Assembly: GCA_900552975.1 (NCBI GenBank)
Contig: UWSL01000046.1
Coordinates: forward strand, 1 to 10,920
DNA: 10,920 nt
From: an uncultured Mycoplasmatota bacterium
GTDB taxonomy: Bacteria > Bacillota_I > Bacilli_A > RF39 > UBA660
Direction: 5' to 3'
A model generated the notes under the pieces. That model had not been told where the DNA came from. It did no database searches and was given only the letters and a program-made list of their open reading frames with translations. A program made the translations under genes and the position numbers. Shown here in pieces: positions 1-7,629 of the stretch. The number at the start of each line of letters is the position of its first letter. Within the stretch, counting starts at the first letter, position 1.

Positions 1-24
1 TAATTAAAGAATAATGTGTATATT

Positions 25-54
25 TTGATATGCACTCGAAGGGATGTGGATAGT
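25..54 (+). promoter_or_regulatory. possible weak promoter for the first membrane-protein gene
   Basis: TTGATA at 25-30 is followed after 18 bases by GATAGT at 49-54. The -35 is good but the -10 is poor. The 97 bases before the first gene hold no other recognisable element, and the gene upstream lies outside the window. Transcription could instead enter from the left. Confidence 0.3.
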
Positions 55-97
55 TTTATAAAAATTATTTATTATTTTAGAAAAGGAGTTTTATGTT

Positions 98-2167
98 ATG
101 AGTAAAGAAGAATTAGAAGAATCTTTACCAAAGATTAAAGATGATGCTCAGCTTGAGGAAGACAAAAGTAATGAGAGTACTCCACAAGCAAGCAATAAGG
201 TTAATGTAGCAACAACAGAAACGCAACCAACAAACGAGGTTAAGGTTGATGAAAATAATAACAATAATAATTTAGTTAATGATACAAAAAGTAATAATAA
301 AAATGGTGATAATTCAAATAAATTCAAAGAAATCATACAAGTTTTAACTAATAAATTTAAAGAAATCAAAGGAAATAAAAATGCTTTAATTATTGGAATT
401 GTTCTTATTGTATTAGTTTTATTACTAATCGTTAGAGGAGCTGTTTCATCACCTAAAAATATTTACAAAGGAATCATTAATGATTCTTATAAAGAAGTAC
501 ATTCTTATTTAAAAAAAGCCGATAAGTTATATAAAAAATATGATTTAGAAAAAAATGCAGTTAATGCTAAAGCAAGTTTGAAGCTTGATACAACAATGGA
601 TGTATTAAAAGATTATAGTGGATATAAATATGAACTAAATGGTGGTTTAGATTTACAAAATAAGATAGCCAATGCTACTGTAACTGTTCAAGGTGATAAA
701 GACGACATTGATGGAACTATTACAATAGTAAAAGATAAAGCTTATTTTACAAGTACACTATTTAAACAAATTATTAATATAACAGAAGAAATGAATATTG
801 ATGAAGATTATTTTACTAAAATTACTAAAGAGTTAGAAGAAAATAATATAGATTTTAATGCAGATGATTATGATTATATTGTAAAGACTGTTAAAGATGC
901 TTTAATAAAGAATTTAAATAGTAAATATATGAAAAAAACTAGTGGTTCATTCGAATTAGATGACAAAACTATTAAAGCTTCTAAAATAACTTATACTTTA
1001 GATGATGACTCAGTAAAAGAATTAGTAAAAGGTATTTGTGAAGAATTATTAAAAAATGATAAATTTTTAAAGAAAATTGCTGATATTGCCGACATTGATA
1101 AAAGTGATGTTAAAGACGCTATCAAGAATTTAAAAGCAGCTGCAAAAGATATAGACTTAGATGATGATATTGAGTTTAATATTTTTACTAAAGGAATTTT
1201 AAATAAAGTTATAGGATTTAATATTTCAATGGATGAGGATGAATATATTTCATTATATAATTATCAAAAAAACTTTGAATTTATTTATGATGATCATAGT
1301 GACAATAAATTAGTTGTTACTGGAATTAAGAATAAAAAAGAAACAGAAGTAACAATCAAATATAATAAAGAAAAAATCGCTACTTTAAATGTTAGAGAAT
1401 TTAGTGATAATAAAATCGATTTTGATTTTAATATTAATTATGATGACGAAGCAATGAATGGTAGTATTTATTTAACCATTGTTAATAAAAAAGATGTTTA
1501 TTCGGGTGAATATAAAGTTTCATTTAAGCAAGATAAAGAATCTTTGAGTGTTAGTGGTGATTATAGTTATGAAATTGGTGGCGAATTAAAAGCAATTGAT
1601 ACAAAAAAAGCTGTTGCTTTAGAAGATGTTGATTATGACGAAATAGAAAAAGCAATTGATGAAAAACTAAAAAATGATGAAAAGTTAAATAAAATTGCTA
1701 CTAGTCTTTTAAATAATATTAAAGAAGAATCATTAGATTTAAATTACTACGGAATGATTGATATTTCTACTGATGAAGAAGCTTTAGAAGTTTTAAGTAA
1801 ACAAAAAGCAACTGTTTTATACATTGGATCAACTTATTATTATGACGATAATAAAAATAATGTTTTCTCTTTATTAAGAGATGCACAAGACTCATTAGAT
1901 TTTTATAGTTATTTGTATAGAAAGAACTCTTTAAGTGATGAACTTAGTGAGAAATTAAAAGATGTTGAATCTTCTTGTGAAACTGTTAGAACGGTTGTAA
2001 ATTATGATGAAATAACTACAAATAATGAAACTAATAGTGAAGAAAATGTTTGTAGTGAAGCTCCTGTAATTTATTTAATTAAAGATGGTAAAGCACTTAA
2101 AGCTTTAAGAGGAACTATTACTAAAGAACAACTAATTGAAGCTTTAAAAGAAATAGGAATAGAATAA
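98..2167 (+). CDS. single-pass membrane protein with C-terminal thioredoxin-like domain lacking CXXC
   Basis: I do not recognise a named family for the full 689-aa protein. Residues 1-93 are a charged, Asn-rich, probably disordered cytoplasmic head with a run of six Asn. A transmembrane helix spans about 96-113, with no signal cleavage site. Residues 118-550 form a long Lys/Asp/Asn-rich extracytoplasmic region of alternating beta strands and amphipathic helices. Residues about 556-687 read like a thioredoxin fold: strand ATVLYIGS (571-578), helices, then an Ala-Pro (655-656) at the cis-Pro position, strand VIYLIKDGK and a final helix TKEQLIEALKEIG. The place where CXXC belongs (about 577-586) holds Tyr and Asp instead, so redox activity is unlikely. 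The only cysteines are 314, 627 and 652. The start is supported by AGGAG at 84-88. The next gene is a paralogue without the tail. Function is unknown; an envelope binding or scaffold role is inference. Confidence 0.85.
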   Translation: MSKEELEESLPKIKDDAQLEEDKSNESTPQASNKVNVATTETQPTNEVKVDENNNNNNLVNDTKSNNKNGDNSNKFKEIIQVLTNKFKEIKGNKNALIIGIVLIVLVLLLIVRGAVSSPKNIYKGIINDSYKEVHSYLKKADKLYKKYDLEKNAVNAKASLKLDTTMDVLKDYSGYKYELNGGLDLQNKIANATVTVQGDKDDIDGTITIVKDKAYFTSTLFKQIINITEEMNIDEDYFTKITKELEENNIDFNADDYDYIVKTVKDALIKNLNSKYMKKTSGSFELDDKTIKASKITYTLDDDSVKELVKGICEELLKNDKFLKKIADIADIDKSDVKDAIKNLKAAAKDIDLDDDIEFNIFTKGILNKVIGFNISMDEDEYISLYNYQKNFEFIYDDHSDNKLVVTGIKNKKETEVTIKYNKEKIATLNVREFSDNKIDFDFNINYDDEAMNGSIYLTIVNKKDVYSGEYKVSFKQDKESLSVSGDYSYEIGGELKAIDTKKAVALEDVDYDEIEKAIDEKLKNDEKLNKIATSLLNNIKEESLDLNYYGMIDISTDEEALEVLSKQKATVLYIGSTYYYDDNKNNVFSLLRDAQDSLDFYSYLYRKNSLSDELSEKLKDVESSCETVRTVVNYDEITTNNETNSEENVCSEAPVIYLIKDGKALKALRGTITKEQLIEALKEIGIE

Positions 2168-2171
2168 AATT

Positions 2172-2198
2172 GATTAACTTTGAAAAGTTAATCTTTTT
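2172..2198 (+). terminator. intrinsic terminator after the first membrane-protein gene
   Basis: A perfect 9-bp stem (GATTAACTT / AAGTTAATC) with a TGAA loop lies 4 bases after the stop codon and is followed by five T. It separates the two paralogues into different transcripts. Confidence 0.85.
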
Positions 2199-2200
2199 AT

Positions 2201-2228
2201 TTGTTTATTTATTTAAATATGATATGAT
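2201..2228 (+). promoter_or_regulatory. probable promoter of the second membrane-protein gene
   Basis: TTGTTT at 2201-2206, a 16-base spacer, then TATGAT at 2223-2228. A second overlapping TATGAT lies at 2218-2223, and TGTCATAAT at 2231-2239 could be an alternative extended -10, though it would leave almost no leader. The position directly after a terminator supports an independent promoter. The gene is preceded by only a weak ribosome site, AGAAG at 2244-2248. Confidence 0.5.
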
Positions 2229-2256
2229 TATGTCATAATAGAAAGAAGTGTAAAAA

Positions 2257-4065
2257 ATGGATAATAATTTTAATCAATTTGATAATCAAGGTGGATTCCC
2301 GCAGCCTAATACCTCTCCTACTCCTCCAACGCCACCTGATTTAGCAACTGATGTAAATATGGAAATGCCAGCGATGAATACAGCACATGAAGAAATTGTT
2401 TTAAGTAGTGGAAACGAAAATAGCAGTTTAAATAATATAAATGGTCAATCGCAAGATATTTCGCAAGTAAACAATGTAGGGCAAGAAACTGCTGCAAATT
2501 TAAATAATATTGATTTAGTTAATCAATCAAATACAGTGCCAGTTAATCAACCAAATATAGGACAAACACCTCAACAAACTGCTGGTTTTGTTCCTAATTT
2601 GCCACCAGAAAATAATAATAATATTGAATCTAAAAAGAAAGATAAAAAACCTCTTATAATTGGTCTTGCTTCGGCAATTATTTTAATAATTATTGGTGTT
2701 TTTGTAATTTTTCCAATAGTTCAAAAGAAATTTATGAGTAATCCTAAAAATGTATTTGATACAACAATTAAGAATGCTTCAAAAAACATGAATGAATTTA
2801 TTTCAGATGTTAATTTAGAGAGTTTCTTATTTGATATTAATCTTAAATACGATACAAATATCGAATCTTTAAAACAATTTAGCGGCTATACGTATGGTCT
2901 TAAGACCGGTTTTAATACAAAAGAACAATTAATGGAAGCAGCTCTTTACATGAAAGATGGTAATAATAAAAACTATGGATTAGATGCTTATTTAAAAAAT
3001 CAAAAAACATATATGAAATTAAGTAACAATGATAGTTTATTGTATCTTGGAGAAGAAGATAAAAATGAAATTGCTTCAACATTTGAAGAATTAAATAATT
3101 ATTTAAATAATAAAATATCAAATGATGAAATTAGTTATTTAATAGATAAAGTTTCATCTTTAATGGTTGATTCTATTGATGAAGATAGATTAACTAAAGA
3201 AGATGGTACTTTAAAAATTAATGACGATGAAATTGATGTAACTAAAAATATTTATAATATTGATAAGAGTACATTAGATAAAACAAAAGAATTTATTATA
3301 AATGGTTTAGTTGAAGATAAAAAGACTTTGAAAACATTAGCTAAGTTGCTTGAAGTTGATGAAGATAAAGTAAAAGAAACTTTAAATGGTGAAAATGATA
3401 ATATTGATACAATAGATAATAATAATCAAGATGTTAATATTGATGTAATAATTTTTACAGAAAAAAAGAAAAATGATGTTGTTGGCTATGAATTACAAAG
3501 TGATAAAAAAGCTATTATAAGTTATGTATTTAATGATAATGGATTTAGTTTAGTACTTGATGATTCTGATGACGAAGTTGACGGAATTGAAGTTAAAGAA
3601 GATGCTAAGCAAATAATTAAGTTGATTGGTACTAAGGAAAATGATAAAACTAATGTTGATATTTTATATAACGATCAAAAATATATTAATTTAGTAGTGT
3701 CACAATTTGATGACAAAGCAGTTAAATTTACTTATAAAATTAATGCTGAAGATGTAAATGTTAATGGTGATTTTGCTTTAACTATGAATAATAATAATTC
3801 TGGTAATGAAGATAAATTAGTATTATCTTTAAATAGTGGTTCTGATAAAATAAATATTAATTTGAATTTTACAACTAAGAATAATCCAAAAATAGCCGAT
3901 ATTGATGTTAATAATGCTAAAGAGCTTAGTGATGAAGAACTTAGCAAAGCAATGAATGATTTTATTGTATCTTTAGCTGATACTCCTATTGGATATTTAT
4001 TAAGTACGACTAATGGTCTTGTTGATAAAGATACTTATGAACAATATGGTAGTTTGAATATGTAA
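2257..4065 (+). CDS. single-pass membrane protein, paralogue of the preceding gene without the thioredoxin-like tail
   Basis: The protein has 602 aa and no named family that I recognise. Residues 1-125 are a Pro/Asn/Gln-rich, low-complexity cytoplasmic head. A basic stretch (126-131) precedes a transmembrane helix at about 132-154. The remainder is extracytoplasmic and contains no cysteine. Similarity to the preceding protein starts just after the membrane helix (SNPKN against SSPKN), continues through FSGYTYGL against YSGYKYEL and FTEKKKNDVVGY against FTKGILNKVIGF, and ends at matching helices near NNAKELSDEELSKAMND. It stops where the paralogue's thioredoxin-like domain begins. The N-terminal heads differ in sequence. 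The pair probably arose by duplication and then gained or lost a terminal domain. Function is unknown, and the start rests on a weak ribosome site. Confidence 0.85.
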   Translation: MDNNFNQFDNQGGFPQPNTSPTPPTPPDLATDVNMEMPAMNTAHEEIVLSSGNENSSLNNINGQSQDISQVNNVGQETAANLNNIDLVNQSNTVPVNQPNIGQTPQQTAGFVPNLPPENNNNIESKKKDKKPLIIGLASAIILIIIGVFVIFPIVQKKFMSNPKNVFDTTIKNASKNMNEFISDVNLESFLFDINLKYDTNIESLKQFSGYTYGLKTGFNTKEQLMEAALYMKDGNNKNYGLDAYLKNQKTYMKLSNNDSLLYLGEEDKNEIASTFEELNNYLNNKISNDEISYLIDKVSSLMVDSIDEDRLTKEDGTLKINDDEIDVTKNIYNIDKSTLDKTKEFIINGLVEDKKTLKTLAKLLEVDEDKVKETLNGENDNIDTIDNNNQDVNIDVIIFTEKKKNDVVGYELQSDKKAIISYVFNDNGFSLVLDDSDDEVDGIEVKEDAKQIIKLIGTKENDKTNVDILYNDQKYINLVVSQFDDKAVKFTYKINAEDVNVNGDFALTMNNNNSGNEDKLVLSLNSGSDKININLNFTTKNNPKIADIDVNNAKELSDEELSKAMNDFIVSLADTPIGYLLSTTNGLVDKDTYEQYGSLNM

Positions 4066-4095
4066 AAAAAATTGGATGAAAAATCCAATTTTTTT
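4064..4095. terminator. bidirectional terminator shared by convergent genes
   Basis: TTGGAT (4072-4077) and ATCCAA (4083-4088) form a 6-bp core with a 5-base loop. It is flanked by A8 on the left and T7 on the right, so each strand ends in a U-tract and the stem can extend to 13 bp. The element overlaps the stop codon of the plus-strand gene (4063-4065) and touches that of pnp (4094-4096). Confidence 0.85.
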
Positions 4096-6373
4096 ATTCT
4101 GTAGTTTTAGTTTTACGAGTTCTCTTTTTAGTTTTATCTTCTTTTGCTTCTTCAACTTCTTCTTTTACTTTAGAAACTGTTTTAGTTTTAGAAGTTTTTT
4201 CGTTATCTTTTTCTGTTTTTTTACTTTCTTTTTTTGCTGGCTTTGGGATAGCAGCTTTACGTGAAAGATTTAAACGGTTACGATTATCATAGCCTTCAGC
4301 TTTAACAATTATTTCATCGCCTACTTTGAACATATCTGATGGATGTTCAACTCTTTCCCAATCAAGTTGTGAAACATGACATAAGCCTTCACAGCCTGGC
4401 CATAATTCAACAAAACACCCAAATTCTTCTACTTTAACAACTTTACCATTATAAATCTCACCTGGTACGACTTCTCTAACAACTTCTTCAATCATAGCAC
4501 GAGTTCTGTCAATTATTTCTTGATTTTGATGATAAATTAAGACAGTACCATCATCTTGAAGATCAACTTTTACGGCATTAATATCATTAACACTTGTAAC
4601 ATTTGAAGCTTCTAAGATTATCTTAGTTATCATATCGCCACCCTTACCAATAACATCTTTGATTTTATCAGGATTAATTTGGAATTGGGCAATTTTTGGA
4701 GCATATGGCGATAATTCTTTACGAGGTTCTTTAATTACTGATTCCATAACATCTAAGATTTGTAAACGTGCTTCTTTAGCTTGATCTAAAGCTTCTTTTA
4801 GAATTTTTTTAGTAACACCTTTTATTTTTATATCCATTTGAAGCGCTGTAATACCTTTTTTAGTACCAGCAACTTTGAAATCCATATCTCCCATATGATC
4901 TTCTAAACCTTGAATGTCAGTTAAAATTGTATATTTTTTACCATCTTCACTTGTTATTAATCCCATGGCAATACCAGCAACTGGAGCTTTTATTGGAACA
5001 CCAGCAGCCATAAGGCTTAAACAACCAGCACAAATAGTAGCTTGTGATGATGAACCATTTGATTCAAGTATTTCAGATACTACTCTAACGGTATAAGGGA
5101 ATTCTTTTTCATCAGGCATTACTTGTAATAATGCTCTTTCTCCTAAAGCACCATGACCTATTTCACGACGTCCTGGTGAGCCATAACGCCCTACTTCACC
5201 AACTGAAAATTGTGGGAAGTTATAATGAAGCATAAAGCGTTTGCTTGCTTCTAGGCCTAGTCCATCAAGAATTTGGTTTTCTTCTAATGAACCTAATGTA
5301 GTAGTAGCTAAACTTTGAGTTTCACCACGAGTAAAGACGGCTGAACCGTGAGTTCTTGGAAGTAAATCAATCATTGCACTAAGTGGACGAATTTCATTCA
5401 TTGCACGACCATCAGTTCTTTTTTTATCAATAGTAATCATTCTTCTAACAACAAGACCCTCTACACTATCAACAACTTTTTTTACTTGACCAAGTAATTC
5501 ATCACAATTTTCTTGATCTCCATATATTTCAGCAAAGTTTTCCAAAGTTTCTTCTTTTACTTGATCTACTGCTGCATATTTTTCAAGTTTTGTTTTATCT
5601 CCAGTCAGAGCTTCATACATTCTGTCAGTTGCAAATTCTTTAACAGCTTTAGCAACTGCTTCATCAATGTGTGCCAATTCAACCTCTACTTTTGGTTGAC
5701 CGATTTCTTTAGCAATTTTTTCTTGGAATTCGCATAACATTTTGATATGTTCATGACCAAACATTAAAGCTTCTAGCATTTCTTTTTCAGAAACTTGCTT
5801 AGCGCCGGCTTCAACCATACATATAGCGTCTTTGGTACCAGCAACGGTTAAATGAATAGTTGATTGTTCTGATTGTTCAGCTGTTGGATTGATAATATAT
5901 TCTTTACCAATTTTACCAACTATAACACCGGCAACAGGACCATCAAATGGTATATTACTAATACATAGAGCTAATGATGAGCCAAATAATGCAGCCATTT
6001 CTGGTGAACAATCTTGATCAACAGATAATACGGTATTGATTACTTGAACTTCATTACGAAAATTTTCGTCAAACATAGGACGAATTGGGCGATCAATTAA
6101 ACGAGCAGCTAATGTTGCTTGTTCCGTTGGACGTCCTTCTCTTTTAATAAAACCACCTGGGATTTTACCAACCGAATATAGTTTTTCTTGATATAAAACG
6201 GTTAAAGGAAAGAAGTCTTGTGTAATAGCATTATGTCCCATTACAGCAGCTGTTAAAATAACCGTATCTCCATATCTTATTAAAACGGATCCATTAGCTT
6301 GTTTAGCTAATTCTCCATTTTCGACAATTAATTTTTTTCCTAAAAAATCTAATTCGTAAACATTTTTACTCAT
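4094..6373 (-). CDS. pnp: polyribonucleotide nucleotidyltransferase (PNPase)
   Basis: PNPase degrades RNA 3' to 5' by phosphorolysis in the cytoplasm, usually as a trimer. In this 759-aa protein the order is canonical: first RNase PH domain, helical linker (about 235-310), second RNase PH domain with the SNGSSSQATICAG segment (438-450) and the catalytic cluster EDHMGDMDFK (491-500). D492, D498 and K500 there match E. coli D486, D492 and K494. A KH domain with GKGG (576-579) and an S1 domain (about 637-706) follow. A Lys/Glu/Thr-rich tail of about 50 residues (709-759) extends beyond the S1 domain. I chose the ATG at 6373 because AGAGG lies 7 bases upstream and the protein then starts like other PNPases. 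The in-frame ATG at 6403 lies inside the rpsO-pnp hairpin. It follows rpsO, as in many bacteria. Confidence 0.97.
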   Translation of the reverse strand: MSKNVYELDFLGKKLIVENGELAKQANGSVLIRYGDTVILTAAVMGHNAITQDFFPLTVLYQEKLYSVGKIPGGFIKREGRPTEQATLAARLIDRPIRPMFDENFRNEVQVINTVLSVDQDCSPEMAALFGSSLALCISNIPFDGPVAGVIVGKIGKEYIINPTAEQSEQSTIHLTVAGTKDAICMVEAGAKQVSEKEMLEALMFGHEHIKMLCEFQEKIAKEIGQPKVEVELAHIDEAVAKAVKEFATDRMYEALTGDKTKLEKYAAVDQVKEETLENFAEIYGDQENCDELLGQVKKVVDSVEGLVVRRMITIDKKRTDGRAMNEIRPLSAMIDLLPRTHGSAVFTRGETQSLATTTLGSLEENQILDGLGLEASKRFMLHYNFPQFSVGEVGRYGSPGRREIGHGALGERALLQVMPDEKEFPYTVRVVSEILESNGSSSQATICAGCLSLMAAGVPIKAPVAGIAMGLITSEDGKKYTILTDIQGLEDHMGDMDFKVAGTKKGITALQMDIKIKGVTKKILKEALDQAKEARLQILDVMESVIKEPRKELSPYAPKIAQFQINPDKIKDVIGKGGDMITKIILEASNVTSVNDINAVKVDLQDDGTVLIYHQNQEIIDRTRAMIEEVVREVVPGEIYNGKVVKVEEFGCFVELWPGCEGLCHVSQLDWERVEHPSDMFKVGDEIIVKAEGYDNRNRLNLSRKAAIPKPAKKESKKTEKDNEKTSKTKTVSKVKEEVEEAKEDKTKKRTRKTKTTE

Positions 6374-6391
6374 TTTTTTACCTCTTTTCTT

Positions 6392-6418
6392 AAAAAAAGA
6401 CACTTAAAAATAAGTGCC
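6392..6418 (-). terminator. rpsO-pnp intergenic hairpin with U-tract
   Basis: On the minus strand, GGCACTTA and TAAGTGTC form an 8-bp stem (one G-U pair) with a TTTT loop, followed by seven T. It begins 10 bases after the rpsO stop. A leaky terminator between rpsO and pnp is known in E. coli, where the region also carries RNase III processing sites; a similar role here is inference. I see no separate promoter for pnp, so readthrough is probably needed. Confidence 0.8.
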
Positions 6419-6428
6419 TACTTTAATA

Positions 6429-6698
6429 CTATTTTCTGATTCCTAATTCTTTAATAGTATTTCTATAACTTACTACATCATTTTCTTTTAAATAATCTAG
6501 TAAACTACGTCTTTTACCAACTTTCATTTGAAGTCCTCTTTTTGAATGATAATCATGAATATGAGTTTTCAAATGCTCAGTTAAGTTATTGATTTCTTCT
6601 GTTAAAATAGCGATTTGAACTTCAGTTGCTCCACTATCTTTTTCATTTTTACCAAATTTTTTAACTAATTCTGCTTTTCTTTCTTTTGAAATAGCCAT
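6429..6698 (-). CDS. rpsO: 30S ribosomal protein S15
   Basis: The 89-aa product has the normal S15 length and signatures: a start AISKERK, GATEVQIAILTEEINNLTEHL, then the basic core HDYHSKRGLQMKVGKRRSLLDYL and the C-terminal YRNTIKELGIRK. S15 is a primary binder of 16S rRNA in small-subunit assembly. A strong AAGGAGG site (core at 6707-6711 on the plus-strand numbering) sits 8 bases before the ATG. It has its own promoter and a leader able to fold, and is followed by pnp. The stop codon is TAG. Confidence 0.98.
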   Translation of the reverse strand: MAISKERKAELVKKFGKNEKDSGATEVQIAILTEEINNLTEHLKTHIHDYHSKRGLQMKVGKRRSLLDYLKENDVVSYRNTIKELGIRK

Positions 6699-6704
6699 TA
6701 TAAA

Positions 6705-6775
6705 TTCCTCCTTTTTTATTTAACCGTTTAAACTTAGTAAAGATTTGGAGAGTTCTAAACCAAGAGTAAACTTAC
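6705..6775 (-). promoter_or_regulatory. candidate S15 autoregulatory leader of rpsO
   Basis: The leader between the predicted start of transcription (about 6775) and rpsO can form a stem: GTTTAGAACT (6760-6751) pairs with AGTTTAAAC (6734-6726), nine pairs including one G-U and one bulged A. The 16-base loop carries CTCC (6750-6747), complementary to GGAG of the Shine-Dalgarno site. A pseudoknot would block or trap the ribosome. S15 leaders of several unrelated structures are known to bind S15; this one was folded by hand only. Confidence 0.4.
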
Positions 6776-6781
6776 TTGTAT

Positions 6782-6810
6782 AGTATACCTAAAAATAGTT
6801 TTTATATCAA
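6782..6810 (-). promoter_or_regulatory. promoter of rpsO-pnp
   Basis: On the minus strand TTGATA (6810-6805) and TATACT (6787-6782) are separated by exactly 17 bases, close to the sigma-A consensus. Transcription would start near 6775, giving a leader of about 75 bases before rpsO. I found no hairpin terminator between the upstream gene (stop at 6846) and this promoter, so readthrough from the truB block may add to expression. Confidence 0.75.
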
Positions 6811-6845
6811 GTATTAATTAATTTTTTTTACTATTTATTAGGTGT

Positions 6846-7610
6846 TTATTGATCTTTTTTTGAAGGTTGAAAGCCTTTAGTACTTTGTTTCTTTATTTTA
6901 GGCATTATTTTCTTTAGTATTTCATTTTTTATATGAAATGATTTTATAAATAAAATGGTGTCTTTAGGTACATAAAATCTTTCTTCATAATTAACGTATG
7001 AAGGTGAATTGTAAATATCTAATCGTTCCTCTAGCTCAGAATTTTGATAACGATGTAGTGGTATACATTGATAATTTTCTTCATCTTCCCCTATTACTAA
7101 AAGGTAATCTTTACAATAATTAACTACTAAAATGGTTCCTATTTGTGGTCTACGACTGCGAATATATTTTTCAAATATTATTCGTGCTTCTTCTTCAGTT
7201 AAAGATATTTCATTTATAGTATAAAGACGCATCATCTTCATATAAATATTGGAAACATCTTGTTCATCAAGAACAAATTCTTTAGTATTTTCATTCTTCA
7301 TTATTTCACTGGCTTTTATAGCAACTAATTGACGAAGATCAGCTACAGTATCTTTTTTTATATTCTTCTTTTCACCATATTTAGCTAATGGTAGTTTAAA
7401 TTCAGCCATGTAACCACAGATGTTAGACGTTAATTTTAATCCTTTAAAATGACCTGACTCTTCCCTATATAAGACTAAGTATGGTCTATTTTGAGAATGA
7501 CGATGAGGCTTTACTTCTGGTGAACTAGTAAAGTTTACGCCATAAGTCCAAACGATTTCTCCTTCTTGTGCATTAGCTTTTTTTGAATAATTTTCGTATT
7601 TATTGGCCAT
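6846..7610 (-). CDS. protein with MazF/PemK-like domain, possibly two modules
   Basis: The 254-aa protein is not a classic toxin of about 115 aa. Residues 17-105 follow the MazF pattern: GEIVW, then QNRPYLVLY with R42 at the position of the conserved Arg, GLKLTSN with T61 at that of the conserved Thr, and KKDTVADLRQLVAIKASEI, resembling the MazF stretch around SVxLLxQIRTIDKxRL. Residues about 156-228 may be a second, degenerate copy: GTILVVN, CKDYLLVIGE, YQCIPLHRY and PKDTILFIKSFHI line up with the same elements but lack the RP and TS residues. The C-terminus is basic. No antitoxin-like gene is adjacent. It starts 19 bases after truB with an AGGGGG ribosome site and sits where Bacilli often carry ribF. 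RNA binding or cleavage is inference; the fold assignment is moderately sure. Confidence 0.7.
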   Translation of the reverse strand: MANKYENYSKKANAQEGEIVWTYGVNFTSSPEVKPHRHSQNRPYLVLYREESGHFKGLKLTSNICGYMAEFKLPLAKYGEKKNIKKDTVADLRQLVAIKASEIMKNENTKEFVLDEQDVSNIYMKMMRLYTINEISLTEEEARIIFEKYIRSRRPQIGTILVVNYCKDYLLVIGEDEENYQCIPLHRYQNSELEERLDIYNSPSYVNYEERFYVPKDTILFIKSFHIKNEILKKIMPKIKKQSTKGFQPSKKDQ

Positions 7611-7629
7611 ATTTTATTCCCCCTTTTGA

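Noticed and set aside
93..101. A two-codon reading frame (ATG TTA TGA) overlapping the start of the first gene, as a translational coupling leader
   Set aside because: In so AT-rich a sequence this can occur by chance, and it lies too close to the AGGAG site to be convincing.
241..310. The AAT-rich run coding for Asn as a microsatellite or repeat element
   Set aside because: It is an imperfect low-complexity coding stretch in a disordered head, without regular unit structure.
2218..2239. An inverted repeat TATGA ... TCATA as an operator before the second gene
   Set aside because: Five-base arms in AT-rich promoter DNA are expected by chance.
4076..5737. Small plus-strand open frames opposite pnp (for example near 4076-4264, 4914-5096 and 5513-5737)
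   Set aside because: They lie antisense to a clearly real gene, have Phe/Ser-rich composition typical of reverse reading of Lys/Glu codons, and lack ribosome sites.
6374..6403. A longer PNPase start at 6403, adding ten basic residues
   Set aside because: That ATG lies inside the rpsO-pnp hairpin and has no ribosome site, while the ATG at 6373 has AGAGG at good spacing and gives a normal PNPase N-terminus.
6846..7610. A toxin-antitoxin pair involving the MazF-like protein
   Set aside because: No small antitoxin-like gene lies beside it; both neighbours are housekeeping genes, and the protein is twice the usual toxin length.
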